From the NCBI RefSeq assembly GCF_003814705.1, contig NZ_RKRA01000001.1:1612001-1676000 (forward strand): a stretch of DNA of 64,000 bases, written 5' to 3'. The notes under the pieces were generated by a model. The model had not been told where the DNA came from, searched no databases, and saw only the letters and a program-made list of their open reading frames with translations. Source of the DNA: Georgenia muralis (GTDB taxonomy: Bacteria > Actinomycetota > Actinomycetes > Actinomycetales > Actinomycetaceae). The translations under genes and the position numbers were made by a program. Positions 49,201 through 57,341 of the stretch are shown piece after piece. The stretch's first letter is position 1, and each line of letters opens with the position of its first letter.

Positions 49201-49629
49201 GCCGAGCTGGAGCGGATCTCGGCACGCGGCGGCGTCCTCGGCGCCATGGAGACCGGCTACCAGCGTGGCCGGATCCAGGACGAGTCGATGCTCTACGAGC
49301 GGCGCAAGCACGACGGGTCGCTGCCCGTTGTCGGCGTCAACACCTTCGTCGCGCCCGACCGGCCCGCCGGCGAGCCGGACACCGCGCACGGACCGCGCCC
49401 GCTCTCGCGCTCCACGGAGGAGGAGAAGCGGGGCCAGATCGCCCGGCTCCGGGACTTCCGGTCCCGGCACTCCGCGGAGCGGTCCGCTGCTCTCGAGCGG
49501 CTCCGCCGGGCCGCGCTGGCCGGGGACAACGTCTTCGACGTCCTCATGGACGCCGTGCGGGTGTGCTCGCTGGGGGAGATCACGCAGGCGCTGTTCGACG
49601 TGGGGGGCCGCTACCGGCGGAACGTGTAG
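46300..49629 (+). CDS. icmF: Fused isobutyryl-CoA mutase (B12 and G-protein chaperone in one chain)
   Basis: 1109 residues. After a disordered Pro-rich 55-residue start come the cobalamin domain ([15 protein letters not shown], His as lower axial ligand), the MeaB-like GTPase (Walker A [9 protein letters not shown] near 245-253, [22 protein letters not shown]) and the TIM-barrel substrate domain ([73 protein letters not shown]). Interconverts isobutyryl- and n-butyryl-CoA or a related pair. The FPYTAGVF segment is of the IcmF rather than methylmalonyl-CoA mutase kind. Stands alone with no adjacent acyl-CoA genes. Confidence 0.95.
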   Translation: [1109 protein letters not shown]

Positions 49630-49683
49630 GTGGGGCCGCCGGCCGCCGGCGGGCGGGTAGGTTCCGGCCGCGGGCCCAGAGCG

Positions 49684-50856
49684 TCAACGCGCCGAGTGGC
49701 GCCCGGTCGCGCGCGCCTCCGCCGCCCGCGCCTCCGCCGCCTCCTCGGCCGCCTGGGCCTCCGCCGCCTCCTCGGCGAGGCGCTGCTCGCGCCGGGCGAC
49801 GAGCACGTCCGGGAGATTCCGAGCCAGGGCGTCCCCGTCGCGGCCCTTGACGGTGGGGACGCCGTGCTCGGCGTTGGCGTTGCGCAGCGGGTTCGGCTCC
49901 TCGATGGGCTCGGCCGTGCCGTGCGAGAGGACCTGCTCCGCCGGGGTCAGCTCGCGGATCGCGATGGCCGCCACGTGGCGGGGGTGCTCGCGGGCGACCT
50001 CGTCGTAGACCATCGGGTCGTGCTGGCCGTCGTCGCCGACGAGCAGCCACCGGATGTCGGGGTAGGTGATCATGAGGTTCCGCAGCTGGGTGCGCTTGTG
50101 CTCCACGCCCGAGCGGAACAGGCCGGTCGGTGTCGGCCCCCAGTCGGTCATGAGCATCGGACCCTCGGGGTAGCCGTGGGTCCGCATGAACCGGCGCAGG
50201 TTCGGCACGGTGTTCCACGCTCCGGTCGAGAGGTAGAAGACCGGCGCCGTGGGGTTCTCCTCCAGGACAGTGCGGTAGAGCTCGGCCATCCCCGGCACCG
50301 GCTTGCGGGTGGTCGTGTGGCGAACGAACGTGTTCCACGCGGCGATGAACGCGCGCGGGAGCATCGTGACCATGATCGTGTCGTCGATGTCGGAGACGAT
50401 GCCCGCACGCACCTCGGGGTCCACCACGAGCACCTTCGCGGTGACGGGCTCGGCGGCCCGCGCCTCGAGGACCACCTCGTGCCAGCCGGGCTCGAGGCCG
50501 TGGTCGCGGACCATGACGTCGATGTAGCCCCCGCGGTCCGTGGTCGTGCGGATCACCTGCCCGCCCGCCCGCACGACGACGGGCAGGAAGCCCGGCTGCG
50601 CCGTGAAGAACGAGCGCCAGCCGCGCTGGGCCTCGGCGGCGACGTTGATCGGCCCGACCGGGGCGATCTCCTCGCCCTCGTCGCCGGCCTCACCCGGGTC
50701 CGACATCACCACCCGGCCGAGCACGTGCAGGCTCTGGACGGAGCCGTAGCCCGTCAGGCCGATGGTGCGCGGGCGCCAGCCCTTGCTGCGGAGGTACCGG
50801 ACGGAGCTGCGGTTGACGGCGTCGTCGATCGTGCCGGCGATGCGGGAGAGGCCCAT
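49684..50856 (-). CDS. App1/DUF2183-family phosphatase
   Basis: 390 residues. HAD-like catalytic motif SDIDDTIMVT (DxDxT) near 155, with the preceding beta-rich domain holding RTTTDRGGYIDVMV. Downstream FYLSTGAWN, TDWGPTPTGLFRSG, HKRTQLRNLM and LVGDDGQHDP (acidic motif III-IV) complete the fold. Yeast App1 is an actin-associated phosphatidate phosphatase; bacterial substrates are unknown. C-terminal 30 residues are a Glu/Ala-rich helix (LAEEAAEAQAAEEAAEARA). Start ATG at 50856 chosen at the end of a non-coding stretch. Confidence 0.86.
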   Translation of the reverse strand: MGLSRIAGTIDDAVNRSSVRYLRSKGWRPRTIGLTGYGSVQSLHVLGRVVMSDPGEAGDEGEEIAPVGPINVAAEAQRGWRSFFTAQPGFLPVVVRAGGQVIRTTTDRGGYIDVMVRDHGLEPGWHEVVLEARAAEPVTAKVLVVDPEVRAGIVSDIDDTIMVTMLPRAFIAAWNTFVRHTTTRKPVPGMAELYRTVLEENPTAPVFYLSTGAWNTVPNLRRFMRTHGYPEGPMLMTDWGPTPTGLFRSGVEHKRTQLRNLMITYPDIRWLLVGDDGQHDPMVYDEVAREHPRHVAAIAIRELTPAEQVLSHGTAEPIEEPNPLRNANAEHGVPTVKGRDGDALARNLPDVLVARREQRLAEEAAEAQAAEEAAEARAAEARATGRHSAR

Positions 50857-50870
50857 GGAACCCCAACGTA

Positions 50871-50916
50871 GACGGACCGCGCCGCCCGGGCATGCCGAAG
50901 GGCGACGCGGTCCGTC
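50871..50916 (-). terminator. Terminator for the DUF6458 gene
   Basis: GACGGACCGCG and CGCGGTCCGTC form an 11-bp perfect stem, with an internal CCGCCCGG element; 30 bp past the stop at 50946. Confidence 0.55.
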
Positions 50917-50945
50917 CGGGCGGTGCCGCCCGCGGTCCGGAGCTG

Positions 50946-51182
50946 TCAGACCGGGTCGTTGGGGCCTCGCACGCGGCGGTCGTCGTGCCGCTCGACGTAC
51001 TCGGTGTGCCGGGTGTTGGTGCGCTGCTGGTGCATGATCAGCGACGCGATCAGCCAGATCACACCGGCGACCATGAGGATGTAGCCCACCATCGTCAGGT
51101 CCACGCCGGAGATCATGTCCGCGATCGCGAAGGACAGGATCGCGCCGAGCGCGATGAGGAAGATGCTGCCTCCGATGCCCAT
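50946..51182 (-). CDS. DUF6458 small membrane protein
   Basis: 78 residues, two spans: GGSIFLIALGAILSFAIADMI and VGYILMVAGVIWLIASLIM, then a polar tail RTNTRHTEYVERHDDRRV. The GIGxSIFLIAxGAIL start is typical of the family, whose function is unknown. AAAGGAACGACGC precedes the ATG. Two identical hairpin-forming 20-bp repeats sit in its leader. Confidence 0.85.
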   Translation of the reverse strand: MGIGGSIFLIALGAILSFAIADMISGVDLTMVGYILMVAGVIWLIASLIMHQQRTNTRHTEYVERHDDRRVRGPNDPV

Positions 51183-51200
51183 GCGTCGTTCCTTTCGTCT

Positions 51201-51243
51201 GGACCCGACGGCGCGGGTCGCCCGGACCCGACGGCGCGGGTCG
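51201..51243. repeat. Two identical 20-bp palindromic repeats in the DUF6458 leader
   Basis: Copies at 51201-51220 and 51224-51243, separated by CCC. Each contains GACCCG, 6-base spacer, CGGGTC, so each is an inverted repeat and the pair is a direct repeat. They end 19 bp from the start codon, next to the ribosome site. Confidence 0.8.
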
Positions 51244-51340
51244 ATACCCCAGTGTTGCGCTGCCGACCCGCCACCGCACCCGGAGAGCTCGCTCGGCGAC
51301 GCGCGCCGCACCCGGAGCGACCTGCTGCGATGCTTGCCGC

Positions 51341-51841
51341 ATGACCGAGACGACGCAGCGCATCCCGCCCGGCCCCGGCGAGGAGTCCGTGTGGGACTAC
51401 CCGCGCCCACCGCGCGTGGAGGCGACGTCCGCGCTGGTCGAGGTCGTCCTCGGCGGCGAGCTGGTCGCCCGGACCACCTCGGCGCTGCGGGTGCTCGAGA
51501 CCAGCCACCCGCCCACGTACTACCTCCCCGCCGCCGACTTCGCGGCCGGCGCCCTCGTCCCCGCGGAGGGCTCCTCGGTGTGCGAGTGGAAGGGACGGGC
51601 GGCGTACCTCGACGTCCGGGGCGGCGGGCGGGTCGCGGCGCGCGCCGCATGGCACTACCCCGACCCGACGCCGGCGTTCGCGGTGCTGCGCGAGCATGTC
51701 GCGCTCTACCCCGGTGCCATGGACGAGTGCCGCGTCGACGGCGAGGTCGCCCGCCCGCAGCCGGGCGGGTTCTACGGCGGCTGGATCACCTCGGGCGTCG
51801 TCGGCCCGTTCAAGGGTGGGCCCGGCACCTGGGGCTGGTGA
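51341..51841 (+). CDS. DUF427 family protein
   Basis: 166 residues. A compact beta-rich domain with VEVVLGGELVARTTSALRVLETSHPPTYYLP, VCEWKGRAAYLDV, AAWHYPDPTPAF and FYGGWITSG. These WKG, HYPxP and GGWxT motifs define DUF427; the function is unestablished. The 3' end overlaps the convergent oxidoreductase gene by 70 bp. Start ATG has only a weak upstream site. Confidence 0.85.
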   Translation: MTETTQRIPPGPGEESVWDYPRPPRVEATSALVEVVLGGELVARTTSALRVLETSHPPTYYLPAADFAAGALVPAEGSSVCEWKGRAAYLDVRGGGRVAARAAWHYPDPTPAFAVLREHVALYPGAMDECRVDGEVARPQPGGFYGGWITSGVVGPFKGGPGTWGW

Positions 51842-52767
51842 CCCCGGGACACCTCCACCCACCCCCCGAGCGAGGTCCGGGCGGCCTCGAGCACCGCTTG
51901 CAGGAGCACCGCGTCGGCGGCGTCGACGGTCACCGGCGTCCCGTGGCGCACGGCGGAGGCGAGTTCGGTACGCAACCGCGTCCAGCACCTGTCCTGATCC
52001 ATGCCCGCGGTGTCCCAGCGCACCGTGCCGTGGGCGGAGAGCAGCTCCACCCGCGTGACCGGCGGGTCGACCGCCACCGCAGCGGAGAGGACCGACTGGA
52101 CGACAGCGCCGTCCAGGTGTCGGGTGGTGAGGGACAGGTAGCGAGTCGGCTCACCCTCCGTCCTCACGGCCACGACCGGCCCGGCCGCGGCCTGGACGAC
52201 GTCGAGGAGGTGCGGTCCGATGTCGAGCAGCATCCCGTCCGGCTCGGTCCGCCAGGTGCCGGAGCCGAGGAAGCCGCCCGGCAGCAGCCCGCCGTGCAGG
52301 TAGGCCGCCTGCCCGCCGGACAGCGGCCCGCGGTCACGGAGATCGGCGGCGGCGTCGAGGAAGTCCCGCGTGCGCGGGTGGTACCGGCGCGTCAGCGCCA
52401 CGATCGTGGGCACCCCCGCCTCCCGCACGGCGTCGGCGACACGGCGCGCCGCGGTGAGGGACTCGGCCAGGGGCTTCTCCAGCAGCAGTGCCCGTCCCGC
52501 CCGGGCGGCCACCGGCGCCATCGCCGACTGGACGGAGGGCGGCACGGCGAAGTCGACCGCCTCGCACCCGGCGAGGAGGTCCTCGAACCGCGGCACGGAT
52601 GGCACGCCCAGGTCTCGGGCCAGCGCGGCAGCGGCCTCCGGCCGGCGAGCCCAGACCCCGGTCAGGCGGGTCGGGCCGGGCGCGACGTGCATCGGGCCGT
52701 GGACCAGGCAGGCCCACCGGCCGCTGCCCACCAGCCCGACGCGGACGGGCTCGGGCTCGGCCGTCAC
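51772..52767 (-). CDS. Gfo/Idh/MocA-family oxidoreductase
   Basis: 331 residues. Rossmann GLVGSGRWACLVHGPMH near residue 11, conserved Glu-Lys-Pro in LLEKPLAESL and the dinucleotide/substrate motif MLLDIGPHLLDVV with the conserved Asp and His. NAD(P)-dependent oxidation of a sugar or cyclitol is the family role. Homology ends near residue 305; the last 25 residues are read antisense to the DUF427 gene. Starts 4 bp inside the ROK gene end (52764), so it is the last gene of the sugar operon. May form 3-keto or inositol-type intermediates together with the isomerase (inference). Confidence 0.85.
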   Translation of the reverse strand: MTAEPEPVRVGLVGSGRWACLVHGPMHVAPGPTRLTGVWARRPEAAAALARDLGVPSVPRFEDLLAGCEAVDFAVPPSVQSAMAPVAARAGRALLLEKPLAESLTAARRVADAVREAGVPTIVALTRRYHPRTRDFLDAAADLRDRGPLSGGQAAYLHGGLLPGGFLGSGTWRTEPDGMLLDIGPHLLDVVQAAAGPVVAVRTEGEPTRYLSLTTRHLDGAVVQSVLSAAVAVDPPVTRVELLSAHGTVRWDTAGMDQDRCWTRLRTELASAVRHGTPVTVDAADAVLLQAVLEAARTSLGGWVEVSRGHQPQVPGPPLNGPTTPEVIQPP

Positions 52768-53993
52768 GACAGGCTCGCCTCGATGGCCGCCGGGGAGTAG
52801 ACGCGTCCGGCGACGGCGTGGGCCATGCCGATCACCGCGGAGTCGGTCCCGAGCCCGCTGAGCCGGACGTCGAGGTTGCGGGTGGCCCGCGGGAGGGTGA
52901 GCGGGTAGAGAGACTCACGCACCCCCGCCAGGAGCGGCGCGGTCGCGAGGTCGCCACCGAGGACCAGCACCGCCGGGTTGAGCATGGTGACGACGGTGGC
53001 CATCACCTGGCCCACGAGCCGGCCCGCGGTGCGGACGCCATGGGCCGCGACGAGGTCGCCGGCGTCGAGGAGCCGGCGCACGTCCCGGCCGGAGCGGGCC
53101 TCGCGGCCCGCCGCCCGCAGCGACTCCGCCACCGCGTGCCCGCTCGCCACCGCCGCCAGGCAGCCGTGGGACCCGCACCGGCACACCGCGTCCATGTGCT
53201 CGACCAGGCGCACGTGCCCGATGTCGCCCGCGCCGCCGTCCACGCCGCGGTACACCTCCCCGTCGAGCACGATGCCGGTGCCGATCCCGGTGGAGACCTT
53301 GACCAGGACGACGGACGGGCAGTCGGGGTAGTGGGCGGCGTGCTCGCCCAGCGCCATCGCGTTCGCGTCGTTCTCCACGACGACCGGCACCGGGAAGGTG
53401 TCGTGGAGGTGCTCGGCCACGGGGTAGGCGTCCCAGCCGGGCATGATGGGCGGCTCGCTCGGCCGGTTGGTGCGGGGGTCCACGGGCCCCGGGACCGAGA
53501 TTCCCACACCCGCCAGGTCGGACGTCGTCAGTCCACGGCGCCGCAGGATGGTCCTCATCGACTCCTCGATCGCCTGGAGCACCGGGTCGGGACCGCCGTC
53601 GACGGCGATGTCGAGCTGCTCGTCGTCCTGGAGGTCGCCGACCAGGTTGGTCAGCGCGACCCGGGTGTGGGTGGTGTCGACCACGGCGGAGAGCACCCTG
53701 GCGTGGTCGACGTTGACCCGCAGCTCCACCGGCCGCCGACCGCCGGTCGACCCGCGGGACCCGCCCTCCACCAGGAATCCGCCGTCGAGCAGCGCGTTGA
53801 CCCGCTGCGCCACGGTCACCCGGGACAGGCCGGTGAGGTCCTGGATGTCGCCCCGTGTCTGGGCGAGACCGAGGCGGACGAGCTCGAAGACGTCCCCGAC
53901 CCGCGAGCCGGGGGGGCGGCGGTGGCCGCCGCCGGCCACGGGCGGCACTGCCTCCGACGTCCGCCCGGGAGGCCTAGCCCTTGTCTGCGCCAC
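52764..53993 (-). CDS. ROK-family transcriptional repressor
   Basis: 409 residues. N-terminal winged helix (about 35-80: GDIQDLTGLSRVTVAQRVNALLDGGFL), then the ROK sugar-kinase fold: VSVPG-like GVGISVPGPV, VVVENDANAMALGE and the zinc-binding GHVRLVEHMDAVCRCGSHGCLAAV (His plus Cys-x-Cys-x4-Cys). The phosphate loops are incomplete, as usual for a regulator. GTG at 53993 overlaps the permease stop by 20 bp. Placed inside the operon it presumably controls, with the divergent promoter at 57203-57341 as the likely target. Confidence 0.9.
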   Translation of the reverse strand: MAQTRARPPGRTSEAVPPVAGGGHRRPPGSRVGDVFELVRLGLAQTRGDIQDLTGLSRVTVAQRVNALLDGGFLVEGGSRGSTGGRRPVELRVNVDHARVLSAVVDTTHTRVALTNLVGDLQDDEQLDIAVDGGPDPVLQAIEESMRTILRRRGLTTSDLAGVGISVPGPVDPRTNRPSEPPIMPGWDAYPVAEHLHDTFPVPVVVENDANAMALGEHAAHYPDCPSVVLVKVSTGIGTGIVLDGEVYRGVDGGAGDIGHVRLVEHMDAVCRCGSHGCLAAVASGHAVAESLRAAGREARSGRDVRRLLDAGDLVAAHGVRTAGRLVGQVMATVVTMLNPAVLVLGGDLATAPLLAGVRESLYPLTLPRATRNLDVRLSGLGTDSAVIGMAHAVAGRVYSPAAIEASLS

Positions 53994-54840
53994 TGGTGAG
54001 GCCCTCGGTCAGGGCACGCTCCGCGATGGAGTACAGGATGATGATCGGCACGGTCAGGAGGACGGAGCCGGCCATGAGGATCGTCTTGGGCACCTCGATG
54101 CCGCTGGCGAGCTGGGACAGGCCGAGCGAGACCGTCCACAGCGGCGGCTCGGCGGTGAGGAACAGCAGCGCGAACAGGAACTCGTTCCACGCGATCATGA
54201 AGATGTACAGCGCGGTCGACATGATCGTCGGGCGGGCGAGCGGCAGGGTGATCAGCCACATGATCTGGAACCGGTTCGCCCCGTCGACCCGCGCCGCCTC
54301 CTCGATCGTCACGGGGATCGTGTTGAAGTAGTTGCGGAGCATGTGGATGGACACCGGGATGGTCAGCGCGACGTACACCAGCACCAGGCCGACGTGGGAC
54401 TGGCGGATCCCCAGCGCCGACAGGCCGACGAAGAGCGGGATCGCCAGGATGATCGCGGGGAAGAGGTAGACCGCGAAGTACGTCGAGTTGACCTGGTTGC
54501 GCCCCCTGAAGGTCATCCGGGAGACCGCGTAGGCCGCCGGCACGACGACGACCAGCGTGAGCAGCGTCGTCACGAACGAGACGAACGCCGAGTTGCGCAT
54601 GAACCGGGCGAAGCCCTGGCCGCCCTCGCTCGTCGGTGCCAGGACGGAGGAGTAGGTCTGGGTGGTGAGCTCTTCGACGGGGACGAAGACCCGGCCGGGG
54701 TGGAGCAGCAGCTGCTCGATCGGCACGAAGCTCATCATGGCCATGTAGTAGAACGGGAAGACGGAGGCCAGCGTCAGGACGACGATCGTCACCCAGCGCA
54801 GGACACCGAAGGTGCGCCGCTCCACCGACAGCCGGCTCAT
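53974..54840 (-). CDS. Sugar ABC transporter permease, MalG-like
   Basis: 288 residues with six spans. The EAA loop EEAARVDGANRFQIMWLITLPLARP sits near 190-215, and WNEFLFALLFL follows. N-terminal span WVTIVVLTLASVFPFYYMAMMSF. ATG overlaps the stop of the MalF-like gene (ATGA). No ATPase gene is in the locus, so a shared MsiK-type ATPase elsewhere is likely. Confidence 0.9.
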   Translation of the reverse strand: MSRLSVERRTFGVLRWVTIVVLTLASVFPFYYMAMMSFVPIEQLLLHPGRVFVPVEELTTQTYSSVLAPTSEGGQGFARFMRNSAFVSFVTTLLTLVVVVPAAYAVSRMTFRGRNQVNSTYFAVYLFPAIILAIPLFVGLSALGIRQSHVGLVLVYVALTIPVSIHMLRNYFNTIPVTIEEAARVDGANRFQIMWLITLPLARPTIMSTALYIFMIAWNEFLFALLFLTAEPPLWTVSLGLSQLASGIEVPKTILMAGSVLLTVPIIILYSIAERALTEGLTSGADKG

Positions 54841-55781
54841 GTCAGCTCCTCCCGCCGGGCGACGATGCGCATGTAGAAGACCAGGAACACAGCCATGATC
54901 ACGGCCAGGACCAGGGCCGTGGCTGCGGCGCCGCCGACGTCGAAGCTGCCGATGAGCTGGTTGTAGACGCGCACGGCGGAGACCTCGGTGCCGGCGGTGC
55001 CGCCGGTGAGGAGGAAGACGTCGTCGAACTTGTTGAAGGTCATGATCAGACGGAGGACCGACAGCAGCGCGATGGTCGGCATGAGCTGGGGCAGCACGAT
55101 GTGGCGGAAGTTCTGCGACGGCGTGACGCCGTCGACCAGCGCCGCCTCCTCGATCTCGCGCGGCAGCGCGGAGAGGCGCGCGGTGAGGAACATGAAGGCG
55201 AAGGGGAAGTACCGCCAGATCTCGAACCCGACCACGGTGAGGAACGCGAACGGCGCCCGGCCGAGGAAGTCGATCGGCTGGTCCCAGCCGAGGAACCGGG
55301 TGCCGTAGTGGTTGATGATCCCGTACTGCGGGTTGAGCATGACCTCCCACACGAACGTCACGGCGACGACCGGCGCGACGTAGGGCAGGAGCATGAACGA
55401 CCGGAGCGCCCCGCGGCCCCGGAAGGAGTTGCGGAAGGCGAGTGCGGCGATCAGCCCGACGGCGATCGACCCGGCCGTGGTGGAGACGGAGTAGACGACC
55501 GTCGTCCACAGGGACCTCCAGAACCCGGCCGAGGTGAGCGTGTCGGTGAAGTTCTCCAGGGTGAAGGTGCCGAAGAGCCTTCCGTCGGCCAGGTCCCGGA
55601 AGCCCAGGTCCTGGAAGGCGAGGATCGCGTTCCACAGCACCGGCACGAGGATGACGGCGATGATGATGACCGTCGCCGGCGAGACGAGGATCCACGCGTC
55701 GCGGGTGTCGCGCCGCGTGGCGACCGACCGCCGGGGACGCGTCGGACGCGTCCCCGGCGGTGCCGCGGTGGTGGCGACCAT
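54837..55781 (-). CDS. Sugar ABC transporter permease, MalF-like
   Basis: 314 residues. Basic N-terminus (TRPTRPRRSVATRRDTRDA), six spans beginning ILVSPATVIIIAVILVPVLWN. EAA loop EEAALVDGVTPSQNFRHIVLPQLMP. FYMRIVARREEL at the end. Starts inside the stop of the solute-binding gene (ATGA), giving the order binding protein, MalF, MalG, ROK, oxidoreductase. Confidence 0.9.
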   Translation of the reverse strand: MVATTAAPPGTRPTRPRRSVATRRDTRDAWILVSPATVIIIAVILVPVLWNAILAFQDLGFRDLADGRLFGTFTLENFTDTLTSAGFWRSLWTTVVYSVSTTAGSIAVGLIAALAFRNSFRGRGALRSFMLLPYVAPVVAVTFVWEVMLNPQYGIINHYGTRFLGWDQPIDFLGRAPFAFLTVVGFEIWRYFPFAFMFLTARLSALPREIEEAALVDGVTPSQNFRHIVLPQLMPTIALLSVLRLIMTFNKFDDVFLLTGGTAGTEVSAVRVYNQLIGSFDVGGAAATALVLAVIMAVFLVFYMRIVARREELT

Positions 55782-57202
55782 CAGCCGACCCCGGCGGCGA
55801 TCTCTTCCACGGCGGCCTGCGCCCGCTCGGCGGCACCGGCGGCGTCCAGGGAACCGGCGCCCATCTCGGCGACCGCCTGGGAGATCGGCAGCTCGGTGAT
55901 CGTCGGGCCGAGGATGGCGCCCTGGCCCTGCGGGATCGCCCACCGGTCGACCCGCTCGGCCACGGAGGTGATCTGCTCCATGGTGGCCTCGTCGTAGATC
56001 TCGCTCAGCGGCGCGAAGGTGTCCACCCCGGCCTCGAGCTCAGCCCAGCCGTCGGTGTAGGCGGTCGGGTCCTCCTCGTTGCCCACCCGGACCGGGAACT
56101 TGCCCTCGGGGGCCATGTCGAGCCAGTCGAGGTAGCCCGTCGAGAGCATGTACTCGATGAACTGCTGCGCCTCCTCGGTGGCGGCGCCGTCCATGACCGT
56201 CCACGAGGTGACCTCGCCGTAGGAGGCGCCCTCGCCGTCGGGACCGGCGACCGAGCTGACGATGCCGGTGTTCTCGGCGAGGAAGCCCGGGTCGTCCGCG
56301 CACTCCGGGCACGCGGGCAGGGCGTCGTTGCGCAGACCCGCGAGCTCGTCGAGCAGGAACGTCGACCACATCGTCATGGCCGCCTGGCCGGCGAAGTACG
56401 TGGCGCGGGTCGAGTCGACGGTCTGGGTGCCGCTGGGGGAGTAGTCCTGTGCGAGCGCCTGGTAGAGCTCCCACGTGGCCAGGCACTCCGGGGAGTCGAG
56501 CGTGGCGTTGCCGCCGTCGTCGACGAGCTGGCAGTTGTTGCCCAGGGCGAGCGACTCGAAGGTCTGGGAGGTGAAGACGTCGGCCGGGTCGGTGGCGAGG
56601 GTGATGCCGAACATCCCGTCCTTGGTCAACGCCTCGGCCGCGGCCTCGAGGGACTCGTACGTGTCCGGGGGCTCCAGCCCCTCGGCCTCGAAGAGGTCCG
56701 TCCGGTAGACGAGGATCTGCGTCCAGGCGTCGGAGGGAACGGAGAGCTGGCGGTCGCCGTCCCGGGTGAGCTCGAGGGCCGACTCCTCCCAGGTGTCCGC
56801 CCCGAGCGCCTCCACGACGGCGGCGTTCGCGTCGACGTCGATGAGCTCCTGGTCGTCGAACTGACGCACGTACGCAAGGGAGAGGGCACCCATGACGTCG
56901 GGCAGCTCGCCGCCGATGGCGCCGGACTGGACGAGCTGGGGCGCCTGGCCCTCGTCGATGCCGACGAGCTCGACCTCGATGCCGGTCTCCTCGGTGAAGG
57001 CGTCGACGATGCCCTGCGTGACCTGCATGCGGTCGGGAAGGTTCTCCAGGGACCACACGGTCAGGCCCTCACCGGCGCCGCCACCGCCGTCGTCGGTGGC
57101 GCGGTCGTCGCCGTCACCACCTCCGGAACATGCGGTGAGAACCAGTGCTGCTGAGGCGATCAGGGCCACGGGCACGGCCCCGCGCCGCCGGTATGGCGAC
57201 AT
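55781..57202 (-). CDS. Sugar-binding lipoprotein of the ABC importer (family 1 solute-binding)
   Basis: 473 residues. Signal SPYRRRGAVPVALIASAALV with lipobox LTAC at about residue 23, then Gly/Asp-rich linker. Two lobes: GLTVWSLENLPDRMQVTQGIVDAFTEETGIEV at the start and WYRTD-like VYRTDLFEAEGLEPPDTYESLEAAAEAL, TYFAGQAAMTMWSTF in the hinge, all typical of oligosaccharide-binding proteins. A strong GAGAGGAGCAGCC site precedes the ATG at 57202. First gene of the minus-strand arm, from the AT-rich divergent promoter. Confidence 0.92.
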   Translation of the reverse strand: MSPYRRRGAVPVALIASAALVLTACSGGGDGDDRATDDGGGGAGEGLTVWSLENLPDRMQVTQGIVDAFTEETGIEVELVGIDEGQAPQLVQSGAIGGELPDVMGALSLAYVRQFDDQELIDVDANAAVVEALGADTWEESALELTRDGDRQLSVPSDAWTQILVYRTDLFEAEGLEPPDTYESLEAAAEALTKDGMFGITLATDPADVFTSQTFESLALGNNCQLVDDGGNATLDSPECLATWELYQALAQDYSPSGTQTVDSTRATYFAGQAAMTMWSTFLLDELAGLRNDALPACPECADDPGFLAENTGIVSSVAGPDGEGASYGEVTSWTVMDGAATEEAQQFIEYMLSTGYLDWLDMAPEGKFPVRVGNEEDPTAYTDGWAELEAGVDTFAPLSEIYDEATMEQITSVAERVDRWAIPQGQGAILGPTITELPISQAVAEMGAGSLDAAGAAERAQAAVEEIAAGVG

Positions 57203-57341
57203 GGCTGCTCCTCTCTGAGCGGTTGCGCATGATCGTACCCACTTATGAAAAGATGGCAATCTAAAGATGTCGAAGTGTTATGCTCAAGTCGGTCGGCCTC
57301 CCTCCCGGAACCGGCTGTCGAGTCGCACGGAGAGGTGCGAG
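57203..57341. promoter_or_regulatory. Divergent promoter of the sugar locus, AT-rich island
   Basis: Bases about 57236-57290 are strikingly AT-rich for this genome. AAAGATG occurs twice 14 bp apart (57249-57255 and 57263-57269), and AGAT-GGCA-ATCT forms a small inverted repeat between them. It must drive the transporter/ROK arm and the enzyme arm, and is the natural target for the ROK repressor. Confidence 0.6.
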
